A stretch of DNA of 58,414 nucleotides from DATDXN01 sp035289305 (GTDB lineage: Bacteria > Patescibacteriota > Microgenomatia > UBA1406 > HO2-37-13b). This document shows, piece after piece, positions 25,235 through 36,473 of this stretch (positions are counted from its first letter, which is position 1; every line of letters starts with the position of its first letter). The position numbers and the translations under genes were made by a program. The stretch covers positions 1 through 58,414 of the forward strand of contig DATDXN010000015.1 in NCBI GenBank assembly GCA_035289305.1, written 5' to 3'. Below the pieces are notes generated by a model. The model saw only the letters and a list, made by a program, of their open reading frames with translations. It ran no database searches and was not told the DNA's origin.

Positions 25235-25626
25235 AAAAACAAAAGCCACAAATAGTAGTGCTGGCAATTATACAAGATGGTGATCGGTTTCTGTTGACGA
25301 AGCGAAATGACCCAAATCCTCGCATTCATGGTAGGTGGCAGTTACCGGGTGGGAGAGTGGAGTTTGGAGAGCATCCGGAACAAGCAGTCGTTCGCGAAAT
25401 GCAGGAGGAACTGGGAATACTCGTGGACATTCAACGTTTCATCCCCCACATATTTCACAAAATTGACAAAAATTGGCACGGTGTATTTTTAAGCTACGTG
25501 TGCAAAGCACAAAATAAAACAATAGTTCTCAATGAAGAAGCGCACGATTTCAGATGGATGAGCCGTGAAGAGATACAAAAAATAGATACTCTTGGACCTG
25601 TTTTTGAACTCCTTACAAAGATTTAA
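25231..25626 (+). CDS. Nudix hydrolase
   Basis: A 131-residue single-domain Nudix protein. The box GX5EX7REUXEEXGU is complete at 41-63: GRVEFGEHPEQAVVREMQEE followed by LGI. The N-terminal part (QIVVLAIIQDGDRFLLTKRN) and W residues fit the MutT/8-oxo-dGTPase-like and nucleotide-sugar groups; the substrate is not predictable. The ATG has no independent SD and overlaps a short upstream frame. Convergent with the DUF192 gene; the two 3' ends overlap by 14 nt. Confidence 0.88.
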   Translation: MKKQKPQIVVLAIIQDGDRFLLTKRNDPNPRIHGRWQLPGGRVEFGEHPEQAVVREMQEELGILVDIQRFIPHIFHKIDKNWHGVFLSYVCKAQNKTIVLNEEAHDFRWMSREEIQKIDTLGPVFELLTKI

Positions 25627-26089
25627 ATGAGATGATTTCTCCGACCTGCAAATCCAAGCGCTTCACTTGTCCAGCCGAGAGCTCAATTGCTTTATCAAAC
25701 AAATACGGAGAAGAAAATGCCTGCGGATATGTGCCCGGTTCTACATTGTTTAAAACTGCTACAACAGTATTTCCGTTCATGAAGATGAAATCAAGCGAAA
25801 ACTGCATATCTTTCATCCAGAAAAAGTAGTAATCGGGTTTGGAAAAGGTAAAAAGCATGCCTTCGGTATCTTTTATTTTCGAAAGTTGAGATAGTCCTTT
25901 ATTCTTTTTTTCTTCACTGTCAGCGATAAAAAGCGTAAAAGATTTGTTTTTTATTTTTACGCCAATAATTTTATACTCCTTTAAAGGAGAAATGATAACA
26001 CGATATCTATTCAATGAGAGAAAGCTCAAAAAGAATAAAAAAATAATGCAAAAAGAAATAAAAATATGTTTCTTCTTCATAGAAGACAT
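25613..26089 (-). CDS. DUF192 family membrane-anchored protein
   Basis: A 158-residue protein with an N-terminal membrane helix (about 8-26) and a DUF192 domain (about 40-155). Typical features: EEKKNKGLSQLSKIKDTEGM, FWMKDMQFSLDFIFMN, and the closing IELSAGQVKRLDLQVGEII. DUF192 proteins are small extracytoplasmic proteins of unknown function. It starts 17 nt downstream of the 23S processing stem on the same strand, so it may be read through from the rRNA promoter. Alternative start at the second Met three residues in. Confidence 0.87.
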   Translation of the reverse strand: MSSMKKKHIFISFCIIFLFFLSFLSLNRYRVIISPLKEYKIIGVKIKNKSFTLFIADSEEKKNKGLSQLSKIKDTEGMLFTFSKPDYYFFWMKDMQFSLDFIFMNGNTVVAVLNNVEPGTYPQAFSSPYLFDKAIELSAGQVKRLDLQVGEIISFKSL

Positions 26090-26105
26090 TACTGAAATAA
26101 ACTCC

Positions 26106-26123
26106 TGATTTGTGGGACAAAAA
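26106..26123 (-). other. 23S precursor processing stem, 3' arm (5' arm at 29037-29054)
   Basis: This sequence, TGATTTGTGGGACAAAAA, is perfectly complementary over 18 nt to 29037-29054. The pairing would enclose the whole mature 23S rRNA, the arrangement cut by RNase III during pre-23S maturation. Confidence 0.8.
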
Positions 26124-29036
<2,913 letters not shown>

Positions 29037-29137
29037 TTTTTGTCCCACAAATCAAGAAAGAAGCATTTAATAATGCTTCAAAAAAATAAAACTTATGCGA
29101 TCTACCTAAAAAAATACACCGTTTTGTCAAAGTGCAG

Positions 29138-29210
29138 TGGACCCAAGGAGATTTGAACTCCCAACCTCCGGTATGCAAAACCGGCGCGCTAGCCATTGCG
29201 CCATGGGCCC
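29138..29210 (-). tRNA. tRNA-Ala (UGC)
   Basis: Acceptor GGGCCCA/TGGGTCC, anticodon stem CCGGT/ACCGG with loop TTTGCAT giving UGC, T-loop GTTCAAATC. It lies about 100 nt upstream of 23S on the same strand, the place it has in many 16S-23S spacers, although no 16S is present. 3' CCA not encoded. Confidence 0.95.
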
Positions 29211-29243
29211 TATTATATATGGCTTTTAGATATTAAAATAAAA

Positions 29244-29268
29244 AGCTGATAGCTCTAAGCTATTAGCT
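29244..29268. repeat. Palindrome AGCTGATAG...GCTATTAGC (family R3), copy 1
   Basis: AGCTGATAGCT-CTA-AGCTATTAGCT forms an 11-bp stem with one G-T pair, in the leader of the tRNA-Ala/23S unit. It is followed by AACGA. A related copy with the same arms and AACGA tail is at 46171-46201. Confidence 0.55.
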
Positions 29269-29352
29269 AACGAGGCTGTTAGGAGAAGAAGTGTAGTCAA
29301 CTCCAATAGTGCCTTTTAGACTCTTGGTTTCGGACACATCATAACAATTCCA

Positions 29353-29381
29353 ATACTAACAAAATCATCCTCAAAAGTCAA
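29353..29381 (-). promoter_or_regulatory. Promoter of the tRNA-Ala/23S rRNA unit
   Basis: On the minus strand TTGACT (29381-29376), 17-nt spacer, TAGTAT (29358-29353). It lies about 140 nt before tRNA-Ala and is the best sigma70-like site in the gap; its presence supports transcription of 23S without a 16S gene. Confidence 0.5.
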
Positions 29382-29422
29382 CAGTTTTTGCTATTTTCAT
29401 TTGGAGCTTTACGACCAACGAA

Positions 29423-29446
29423 TTTAATTTATTAAATAATTAAAGT
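29423..29446. repeat. AT-rich palindrome (family R2), copy 2
   Basis: The reverse complement of these 24 nt is identical to 5069-5092. It lies upstream of the rRNA promoter, between it and the end of the phosphatidyltransferase gene. Confidence 0.7.
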
Positions 29447-29501
29447 CGATTCATTTGACCTTTCTTAATAAGCTTTTTAACGAGAAGTGTATATATTCAG
29501 T

Positions 29502-30167
29502 TTACGATGTAATTTGTTTCCTATCCTCTCTGTCAAGACGTATCGCCGTATGAATAAGCTCGGGAATAAGAATAATCAGAAAACACAAGACAATAACCCA
29601 ACCGATGATATCCAACAATGTCATAGCGGTGAAAACAACAAAAAATTCTGGGTTTCCAGTGAAAAGCAGTATTAAGTTGATGAGAAACAAACTTATGCGG
29701 GCTTCTGTGGGGCCAACGTTTTGGATGGAAAATTCAAAAATTTTATATACTTTTGCCTTTAAAAATACATGGATCATCGAAAGGAGCATACATGAAAGCA
29801 CCCATACCCATGACGTCGTGTACGTCAAGGTTGATGCAGTAATACCCCCTATCACAATCGCAACGGAGAGGGAATCAAGAATATGGTCAACATAATAACC
29901 ATAATGCGGACGTGTTTTTTTGCGATAGCGGGCAATTCGACCGTCTAGACTATCTGCCCACCAGTGAAGGATGAGGCAGAGATTGATAAGTAGGAGCAAC
30001 AGATTGTTTTTTGAAACGAAAATATACAATATGCCGGCTAAAATAGAGGCAAGAATCGCCAGGGCTGTCAACATATCAGGGCTTACCCATGCTGGAATGC
30101 GTCGCACCATCCAGTCGAGAATCTTTACCTCAATACGCGCAGTGAAGGAAAAATTAATCCGTTTCAT
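29502..30167 (-). CDS. CDP-alcohol phosphatidyltransferase family protein
   Basis: A 221-residue integral membrane enzyme with about six helices. The catalytic signature DG..AR...G...D...D is at 75-98 (DGRIARYRKKTRPHYG then YYVDHILD), with one residue more than usual between AR and G. Such enzymes transfer a phosphoalcohol from CDP-alcohol to make phospholipids or inositol/glycerol phosphates; the acceptor is not predictable. It is the last gene of the ATP synthase run, 10 nt after atpC, so both are probably one transcript. No phospholipid-pathway neighbours are in view. Confidence 0.82.
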   Translation of the reverse strand: MKRINFSFTARIEVKILDWMVRRIPAWVSPDMLTALAILASILAGILYIFVSKNNLLLLLINLCLILHWWADSLDGRIARYRKKTRPHYGYYVDHILDSLSVAIVIGGITASTLTYTTSWVWVLSCMLLSMIHVFLKAKVYKIFEFSIQNVGPTEARISLFLINLILLFTGNPEFFVVFTAMTLLDIIGWVIVLCFLIILIPELIHTAIRLDREDRKQITS

Positions 30168-30177
30168 AGAAGATGTT

Positions 30178-30606
30178 TTATCTTAACACATGTGGCTTTT
30201 TGGCGCGAAGAGACAGTAGTTTTGCCTCAATGAGGGACCTTCGCAGTAACCCTAATGCATGGTGTCTCTCCTGTATGGTTTTGCTTTCGGCAAGCAGTTT
30301 TTGAGCCTGTTCCTGCGCCTTTTTGACCGCTGCCTCATCAAGTTCATCTTGTCCGTATGCTGATGAAACTAAAAGATGCACACGCCTTCCATCTGTTTCG
30401 ATATACCCTCCGCCTATCCCAAACAATTCTTCTTCATCTTCCTTTTTCGCCACCACTACTCCTTCTTTCAGCAAGGAAAAAAGGCGGACATGATGGGGAA
30501 GTATGGTGATGATCCCTTCCACCGTCGGGGCGGTAACAGACATAATTTCTTCCTTGAGTGCTATTTTTTTTGGTGTAATGATCTCTAGTGTGAGCTTCGA
30601 TTGCAT
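30178..30606 (-). CDS. atpC: ATP synthase F1 epsilon subunit
   Basis: A 142-residue central-stalk subunit. The N-terminal beta-sandwich (KLTLEIITPKKIALKEEIMSVTAPTVEG is the family opening, given here in part as LEIITPKKI and VTAPTVEGIITILPHH) and GGGYIETDGRRVHLLV are clear; the C-terminal helical hairpin (about 90-142) is present, so inhibition of hydrolysis by this domain is possible. Start overlaps the atpD stop by 1 nt. Confidence 0.93.
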   Translation of the reverse strand: MQSKLTLEIITPKKIALKEEIMSVTAPTVEGIITILPHHVRLFSLLKEGVVVAKKEDEEELFGIGGGYIETDGRRVHLLVSSAYGQDELDEAAVKKAQEQAQKLLAESKTIQERHHALGLLRRSLIEAKLLSLRAKKPHVLR

Positions 30607-31976
30607 TATCGTACCTCCTCAATAGTTCCTACCATATAAAATGCCTGTTCTGCTTTGCTGTCATGTTTTCCTTCGATAATTTCAGAAAAACCCCGCACTG
30701 TTTCTTCAACCGGCACATATCTGCCCGGCCGTGCCGTGTATGCTTCGGCGACAAACATCGGTTGAGTCAGGAATTTTTGGATTTTGCGCGCACGCGAAAC
30801 CGTAATACGATCTTCCTCCGATAATTCCTCCATTCCCAAAATAGCAATAATATCCTGCAGATCTTTATATTTTTGTAGTGTGCGCAAAACTTCTTTTGCA
30901 ACCGCATAATGTTTTTCGCCCACGATATCTGGATCAAGCGCTCGTGAAAATGAGGAAAGAGGATCAATAGCTGGATATAATGCCTGTTCTGCAAGCGACC
31001 GCTGGAGGGAAATAGATGCATCAAGATGGGCAAAAGTTACAACAGGCGCAGGATCGGTATAATCATCTGCAGGTACATACACCGCCTGCATTGAGGTGAT
31101 GGAACCTTTGGTGGTTGAGACTATCCGCTCTTGAAGCGCTGCCATTTCTGAAGCAAGAGTGGGTTGATATCCCACCGCCGATGGTATCCGCCCCAAAAGA
31201 GCTGATACTTCAGCGCCTGCTTGTGCGAATCTGAAAATATTATCGATAAACAAAAGTACGTCGCGATGTTCAACATCTCTGAAATACTCTGCCATGGTAA
31301 CACCGCTTAAGGCGACGCGCAACCTATTTCCAGGCGGCTCATTCATTTGCCCAAATACAAGAACTGTTTTGTCTATGACGCCGCTTTCCTTCATCTCCCG
31401 CCATAGATCGTTTCCCTCACGCGTGCGCTCTCCCACACCTGTAAATACCGAGTAACCGCCATGTTCTGTCGCGATATTGCGGATAAATTCCTGTATGATG
31501 ACTGTCTTTCCCACTCCAGCACCGCCAAAAACCGCGATTTTTCCGCCCTTTAAAAAGGGGACAAGGAGGTCTACGACTTTAATACCTGTTTCAAAAACTT
31601 CCTCTCGGATATTTTGTTCGATAAGCGGTGGAGCTTTTTTGTGAATTGATGAAATAGCTTTTGTCTCAATTTTCGATTCCTCATCGATAGTCTGACCTAG
31701 CACGTTGAAGATACGTCCGAGTGTCTCTGGACCTACAGGCACTTGTATATTTTTGCCCGTATTGACTGCCTCTGTATCACGCCTCAAGCCATATGTATCG
31801 CCCATGGCAAGCGCACGCACAAGTCCTCCACCCAAAACTGCTTCAACTTCAAGGATGAGTGATGTTTCACTTTCTTTCGCGACAACAAGCGCATCATAAA
31901 TTTTTGGCGTTTCTTCCCCCTTGAACTGTACATCCACTACCACTCCCCGTATTTCAACAATTTTTCCTATTTTCAT
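30606..31976 (-). CDS. atpD: ATP synthase F1 beta subunit
   Basis: A 456-residue catalytic subunit. Walker A GGAGVGKT (151-158), catalytic Glu in GERTREGNDLW (Glu 182), Walker B region VLLFIDNIFRFAQAG, and ALLGRIPSAVGYQPTL. Length and motifs are normal for a functional F-type beta subunit. It lies between gamma and epsilon in the standard order, 6 nt from atpG. Confidence 0.97.
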   Translation of the reverse strand: MKIGKIVEIRGVVVDVQFKGEETPKIYDALVVAKESETSLILEVEAVLGGGLVRALAMGDTYGLRRDTEAVNTGKNIQVPVGPETLGRIFNVLGQTIDEESKIETKAISSIHKKAPPLIEQNIREEVFETGIKVVDLLVPFLKGGKIAVFGGAGVGKTVIIQEFIRNIATEHGGYSVFTGVGERTREGNDLWREMKESGVIDKTVLVFGQMNEPPGNRLRVALSGVTMAEYFRDVEHRDVLLFIDNIFRFAQAGAEVSALLGRIPSAVGYQPTLASEMAALQERIVSTTKGSITSMQAVYVPADDYTDPAPVVTFAHLDASISLQRSLAEQALYPAIDPLSSFSRALDPDIVGEKHYAVAKEVLRTLQKYKDLQDIIAILGMEELSEEDRITVSRARKIQKFLTQPMFVAEAYTARPGRYVPVEETVRGFSEIIEGKHDSKAEQAFYMVGTIEEVR

Positions 31977-31982
31977 ACTGAT

Positions 31983-32867
31983 TTAGTGTATTTCTGTTGA
32001 TTCCTTTGCAGAAATCATGTCAAGAAGTTCACTGGTAATTGTTTCTTGCCTTAGTTTATTGCGCAGAATCGTCAATGTATATACTACTTCCTGTGCGTTA
32101 TCAGTAGCATTTTTCATGGCAATCATACGAGATGAATGTTCTGATGCTTCACTTTGGAGAATTGCCATGCGTATTTTCTCGCGCAAAAAATCATCAATCA
32201 GAGGATCAATGAGCTCTTGCACAGATGGCTCAAATAGATATTCGCTTTCTTTTTCCTCTTGGTCTGTAGTACCTGTACCAATAATCATTTTTATATCAGT
32301 AATAGGTAATAACTCAACAATAACAGGATCTATCTTGAACGTAGAAATAAAATGATTGTAGGCGAGAAATACACGGCCATACGTACCATTTAGAAATCCA
32401 TCTTTTACCAATGAAAAAATAGCATTTGTCGCGTCGGAAAAAGGAGTCGTAGAAGAGAAATCAGCGATAATATTTTTTCTCATATGCATAATAAACTCTG
32501 CACCCTTTTTCCCAATTGTTATAAATGCTACATCCTTATCCTTTTTCTGCATTGTTTTTTGAAACAAAATTCTCTCCAAGTTAAAATTAAACCCTCCACA
32601 GAGACCCTTATTTGATGCAATGAGAATATAGATCTCTTTTCCCACTCCCTGATTGCGTGCATTATGTAAATACCGTGAGGCAGTTAAATCAACCCGAGTG
32701 AGAATGCGTTTGAGAATTCTCTCAAGTGTGGTGCGGTAATATGTACCTTCAAGCGCTTGTGCTTGTGCTTTTTTCATTTTTATCGCTGACATCATTTGCA
32801 TCGCACGCGTAATTTTGGATATGTTTTGTACTGTTCTTATCTTTTTTCTTACTTTCTTAAAATTCAT
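31983..32867 (-). CDS. atpG: ATP synthase F1 gamma subunit
   Basis: A 294-residue rotor shaft. The N-terminal helix (VRKKIRTVQNISKITRAMQM) and C-terminal helix (AMKNATDNAQEV then NKLRQETITSELLDM) that form the coiled coil are conserved, and SNKGLCGGFN marks the globular domain. I chose the ATG at 32867, 16 nt after the atpA stop and with a weak purine-rich SD, over one 16 codons upstream that would add a basic extension inside atpA. Confidence 0.94.
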   Translation of the reverse strand: MNFKKVRKKIRTVQNISKITRAMQMMSAIKMKKAQAQALEGTYYRTTLERILKRILTRVDLTASRYLHNARNQGVGKEIYILIASNKGLCGGFNFNLERILFQKTMQKKDKDVAFITIGKKGAEFIMHMRKNIIADFSSTTPFSDATNAIFSLVKDGFLNGTYGRVFLAYNHFISTFKIDPVIVELLPITDIKMIIGTGTTDQEEKESEYLFEPSVQELIDPLIDDFLREKIRMAILQSEASEHSSRMIAMKNATDNAQEVVYTLTILRNKLRQETITSELLDMISAKESTEIH

Positions 32868-32883
32868 ATGTTTTTTCTTCTTT

Positions 32884-34389
32884 TTATTTATAGTGAAGCG
32901 ATATAAACTCTTCAACGATCCCCTTCAAACGCTCTTCTTCCTTTTTGCCGATTACTTTTTCTGTACGTATGCCGTTTAAAATTTTTTCTCCCCTTCCTGC
33001 AAAAAAAGTGAAAAACTTACTTTCAAATTCAGAAATGCGAGGCACGGGAATACCATCGAGATATCCGTTTACCGCAATCCATAAAATCACTATTTGATGG
33101 GAAGTATCCATAGGCTCGTGCTTTTTTTGCTTGAGAAGTTCGGTAATTCGTGCTCCTCGATCTATAAATTTTTTTGTCTCTTTATCAAGATCTGATTCAA
33201 ACTGCGCAAACGCTGCAAGCTCCGCATATTGAGCAAGGTCAAATTTCAGTTTTCCCGCAACTTGTTTCATAGCTTTTATCTGGGCAGTGCTTCCAACACG
33301 GCTGACTGAAGTACCGACGTTCACTGCAGGACGAATACCTGCATTAAAAAGATCTGTTTCCAGAAATATCTGACCGTCTGTGATCGAGATAACATTGGTG
33401 GGAATGTATGAGGAAACATCGCCTTCTTGCGTCTCAATAATAGGAAGAGCAGTCAGAGAGCCTCCTCCCTGTTTGGCATCAAGCTTGCATGCACGCTCCA
33501 AAAGACGGGAATGAAGATAAAAAATGTCGCCCGGATATGCTTCTCTTCCTGATGGACGCCTGATAATGAGTGAAATTTGTCTATATGCCCATGCGTGTTT
33601 TGTCAAATCGTCATAAATGATAAGTACATCTTTTCCCTGATCCATAAAATACTCTCCGAGAGAACAGGCAACATAGGGAGATATATACTGCATAGAGGCA
33701 GGATCTGAAGCAGCTGCCGCTACGACGATGGTGTACTCCATCGCTCCTTTTTTCCTCAAAAGGTTGACTGTTGAGGCAATTTTCGCGTTGCGCTGACCGA
33801 TGATATTGTAAATACATATGACATTATTGCCCTTTTGATTAAGGATTGTATCCATTGCAATCGTTGATTTACCCGTACCACGATCACCGATGATTAGTTC
33901 TCTTTGTCCCCTTCCAATGGGAATTAATGCATCAATAGATTTGATGCCAGTTTGAAGCGGCGTATCAACAGATTTTCGGTAAATGACGCCGGGAGCAATA
34001 CGTTCCACCGGGTAAAACTTTGACGATGTAATCATTCCTTTTCCATCTATCTCTTGCGCCATACTATTTACCACTCTTCCCAAAAAAGCATCACCAACGG
34101 GTACTGAAAGAATTCTACCAGTCGTTGCGCAGGAATCGCCTTCTTCAATCTTCAAATAATCTCCAAAAATAATAATGCCTACTTCGTCTTGTTTAAGGTC
34201 AATCACCAAACCATAAGTACCATCCTTGAATTCAACCATCTCCCCAAAACTCACATTTTTCAGTCCGTATACGGTCGCAACCTCATCTTTTATCTCATAT
34301 ACGACACCGATATTTCTCTCCTCGATTTTCGCCCGCGCTACAGAGAGTTCCTTCTCAATATCTTTAAAAAAAGTATCAATGACGCTCAT
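32884..34389 (-). CDS. atpA: ATP synthase F1 alpha subunit
   Basis: A 501-residue non-catalytic nucleotide-binding subunit. Walker A GDRGTGKST (168-176; usual GDRQTGKT), the Arg finger in GTSVSRVGSTAQ, and YPGDIFYLHSRLLERA are present. The N-terminal helix that normally binds delta (FFKDIEKELSVARAKI) is present although delta itself is short. Start overlaps the atpH stop by 14 nt. Confidence 0.97.
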   Translation of the reverse strand: MSVIDTFFKDIEKELSVARAKIEERNIGVVYEIKDEVATVYGLKNVSFGEMVEFKDGTYGLVIDLKQDEVGIIIFGDYLKIEEGDSCATTGRILSVPVGDAFLGRVVNSMAQEIDGKGMITSSKFYPVERIAPGVIYRKSVDTPLQTGIKSIDALIPIGRGQRELIIGDRGTGKSTIAMDTILNQKGNNVICIYNIIGQRNAKIASTVNLLRKKGAMEYTIVVAAAASDPASMQYISPYVACSLGEYFMDQGKDVLIIYDDLTKHAWAYRQISLIIRRPSGREAYPGDIFYLHSRLLERACKLDAKQGGGSLTALPIIETQEGDVSSYIPTNVISITDGQIFLETDLFNAGIRPAVNVGTSVSRVGSTAQIKAMKQVAGKLKFDLAQYAELAAFAQFESDLDKETKKFIDRGARITELLKQKKHEPMDTSHQIVILWIAVNGYLDGIPVPRISEFESKFFTFFAGRGEKILNGIRTEKVIGKKEEERLKGIVEEFISLHYK

Positions 34390-34663
34390 GTACTTTGTTC
34401 ATTAAACGAGTAATCATGCCATGCATCGAGGCATCTATATATGTTGAACCACATTGAATGATAAACCCCCCCAATATATCTTTATCCACTGTGTTTTGAA
34501 TTATTTTATTCCTCAAGAACGGAAAGTTCTGTGAAAAAGCTGAAATTTCTTGTTCTGACAGCTTATAGGCAGTCGAAATGGTCGCACTACGTTCTTCTTC
34601 CTCTTGTATTTTTGTGAGAACCAGACTTTTCAATTGCCTCTTAAGGCTTTCACTAATTTTCAT
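34376..34663 (-). CDS. atpH: ATP synthase delta subunit, C-terminal domain only
   Basis: A 95-residue protein against the usual about 180. The last 35 residues (ILGGFIIQCGSTYIDASMHG) carry the conserved C-terminal OSCP/delta motif that contacts the b stalk, and the preceding helices fit the rest of that domain; the six-helix N-terminal domain that caps the alpha N-termini is missing or reduced. The ATG at 34663 is preferred because AAGGTGAG lies 6 nt upstream; a GTG nine bases earlier overlaps that SD. Position between atpF and atpA supports the assignment. Confidence 0.8.
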   Translation of the reverse strand: MKISESLKRQLKSLVLTKIQEEEERSATISTAYKLSEQEISAFSQNFPFLRNKIIQNTVDKDILGGFIIQCGSTYIDASMHGMITRLMNKVHERH

Positions 34664-35174
34664 ACAGCTCACCTTTTGATGAAGGAGAATGTTTTAATTT
34701 GTCCAACAATCGCTGTGTCATTATCTCTTGTTCTTTTTCGTTAAAAAAATCTTTTAAAACAGAGCGTACCAAAAGTTCACTTGTCTGTAATGTGCGCATT
34801 TTTGCTTCTTTGTATAATTGTTGCTTTTCTTCCTCACGCATTGTTTTTTCCTGTTTTTTCAGGTGTTCGATCTCCTCATGGGCTTTTTGCAAAAGCTCTT
34901 CCTTCACTTTTATGGCCGCAGTTTTTGCTTCTTCAATGATATATTCTGCACGGCTTTGAGTTTCTTGAATTAGTTTTCTTTCTTTTTCTTGGAGTTTTTC
35001 CTCTTTATCTTTAAGATCCTCAAGTATCTTTTCTTTTTCTTGAGCCTGCTTTTTTTGTTCTTTGAGAAATCCAAAAAAATGTTTAGCAATATATTTTTTG
35101 AAAATCAAAAAAAATATGCCAAAATTAATAAGCTGCGCAATCAATAATTTATAATCTATTCCCAATGCTTCCAT
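34653..35174 (-). CDS. atpF: ATP synthase Fo subunit b
   Basis: A 173-residue peripheral-stalk subunit: one N-terminal membrane helix (about 9-27, LLIAQLINFGIFFLIFKKY) followed by a long charged coiled coil rich in E, K and Q to about residue 150. The LINF motif is typical of b. It overlaps atpH by 11 nt. Confidence 0.93.
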   Translation of the reverse strand: MEALGIDYKLLIAQLINFGIFFLIFKKYIAKHFFGFLKEQKKQAQEKEKILEDLKDKEEKLQEKERKLIQETQSRAEYIIEEAKTAAIKVKEELLQKAHEEIEHLKKQEKTMREEEKQQLYKEAKMRTLQTSELLVRSVLKDFFNEKEQEIMTQRLLDKLKHSPSSKGELYEN

Positions 35175-35181
35175 AAAATTT

Positions 35182-35403
35182 TCAGGTAAATTTGATAATT
35201 AACGATATAACCAATGCATAAATAGAAACCGCCTCTGCAAAAGCAATCGCCAGGATCATATTTGTTCGTATCACTGATTCTGCATCAGGATTCCTTCCCA
35301 AAGCCTCCATTGCCTTTCCTCCAATGATACCTATGCCAATTCCAGGACCTATTGCTCCAAGTCCGATCGCAAGTGCTACTCCAATGGTTTTTAATTCTTC
35401 CAT
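35182..35403 (-). CDS. atpE: ATP synthase Fo subunit c
   Basis: A 73-residue hairpin: helix 1 with the glycine-rich GLGAIGPGIGIGIIGG, loop GRNPDAE (R-N/Q-P), and helix 2 AIAFAEAVSIYALVISLII with the ion-binding Glu 57. The residue after Glu is Ala, and the helix-1 position used by Na+ rings as Gln is Ile, so the Na+ coordination set is absent and proton coupling is likely. ATG 35403 is chosen because AGGAGGTGAG lies 4 nt upstream; the longer form begins with GTG inside that SD. This strong SD fits the need for many c copies. Confidence 0.95.
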   Translation of the reverse strand: MEELKTIGVALAIGLGAIGPGIGIGIIGGKAMEALGRNPDAESVIRTNMILAIAFAEAVSIYALVISLIIKFT

Positions 35404-35417
35404 ATATCTCACCTCCT

Positions 35418-36161
35418 CTAATGTGCTTCTTTTGTTATCGCCATATTCAAAAAAACTGCGGTAAGGAGCGAAAAAACAAGCGCTTGAACAGCACCAACAA
35501 ATAATTCAAGCAACAAAAAAGGTAAAGATACCGCCACAGGAATGAGCGTTGCAATAATGACTAATAATACTTCACCGGCAAAAATATTTCCAAAAAGTCG
35601 AAACGCAAAAGAAATGATTTTTGAAAATTCAGAAATAAGCTCAAGAATGCCAGTAAAAAAAGACATGGGATTTTTTAGATTAATAAACTTATTGAGATAG
35701 CTTGATAAACCTACATATTTTATCCCAAAGTACTGGATAATCACAAAAGCGATCAAAGCCAGCCCAATTGTCGTATTGAGATCAGCAGTTCCTGCTCGAA
35801 GAAGAGGAACTTTTTCTTCATGACCATACAGAATGCTTCCTACGCCGGGAATAAGCCCTAGCCAATTTGAAAGAAGGATGAAGAGAAAAAAAGATGCTAA
35901 GATCGAATAGAATACCTTTGTTTTTTCGCCCAACACTGACTCAAAAAGAGAGTAGAGAGAATGACTGACAAACCGTATAAAAAAAACGAAATTGCCGGGT
36001 ATTTGAGTAGAATAGGTGCCCAAACCCTTCAGGCGAAGATCGTATGTAAACCCTACGGTGAAAAAAATAACAAGCATGACAAATGTCAAAAGAAGAGAAT
36101 TAGTTACCGTAAGACCAAAAACGCGAAATACTGCTTCCCCGCCTATGCTAATTTTATGCAT
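35418..36161 (-). CDS. atpB: ATP synthase Fo subunit a
   Basis: A 247-residue polytopic subunit. The half-channel Arg is in ISFAFRLFGNIFAGE, and the final helix VGAVQALVFSLLTAVFLNMA carries the conserved Q and polar residues. Forms the ion path with the c ring. Overlaps the upstream AtpI/Z-like gene by 8 nt. Confidence 0.94.
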   Translation of the reverse strand: MHKISIGGEAVFRVFGLTVTNSLLLTFVMLVIFFTVGFTYDLRLKGLGTYSTQIPGNFVFFIRFVSHSLYSLFESVLGEKTKVFYSILASFFLFILLSNWLGLIPGVGSILYGHEEKVPLLRAGTADLNTTIGLALIAFVIIQYFGIKYVGLSSYLNKFINLKNPMSFFTGILELISEFSKIISFAFRLFGNIFAGEVLLVIIATLIPVAVSLPFLLLELFVGAVQALVFSLLTAVFLNMAITKEAH

Positions 36162-36462
36162 ATGGTTTCTCTTTTTCTGACGAAGGTGTCGCTAATTTTT
36201 TCAAATTATATAACGTCGATAGGGTGCCCACACCAATACCTATAAGCGTCAATAGTGGTTTCGTGTGAAACGCATTGTCCAGTACTATACCCAAAAACAC
36301 TCCACCTAAAAGGGGAGTAAGTAAATAATACCCCACATTTACATATTTTGCAAGCATATTTTTTTCTGTTTTCTTTGTTTTTTTCTCGTTTTGGGCTTTT
36401 ACATCAATATGATCTATTTCAAAATTCTTCCCTATTTTGTATGCTGTACGTTTTTTATCCAT
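36154..36462 (-). CDS. AtpI/AtpZ-like ATP synthase accessory membrane protein
   Basis: A 102-residue protein with a long basic N-terminus (about 1-38) and two membrane helices (about 42-60 and 68-88; YYLLTPLLGGVFLGIVLD). Small two-helix proteins of this kind (AtpI/AtpZ/Q-type) lead F-type operons and are thought to help c-ring assembly or Mg2+ uptake. First gene of the atp run, 11 nt downstream of dnaE on the same strand. Confidence 0.7.
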   Translation of the reverse strand: MDKKRTAYKIGKNFEIDHIDVKAQNEKKTKKTEKNMLAKYVNVGYYLLTPLLGGVFLGIVLDNAFHTKPLLTLIGIGVGTLSTLYNLKKLATPSSEKEKPYA

Positions 36463-36473
36463 GAAATTAATTT

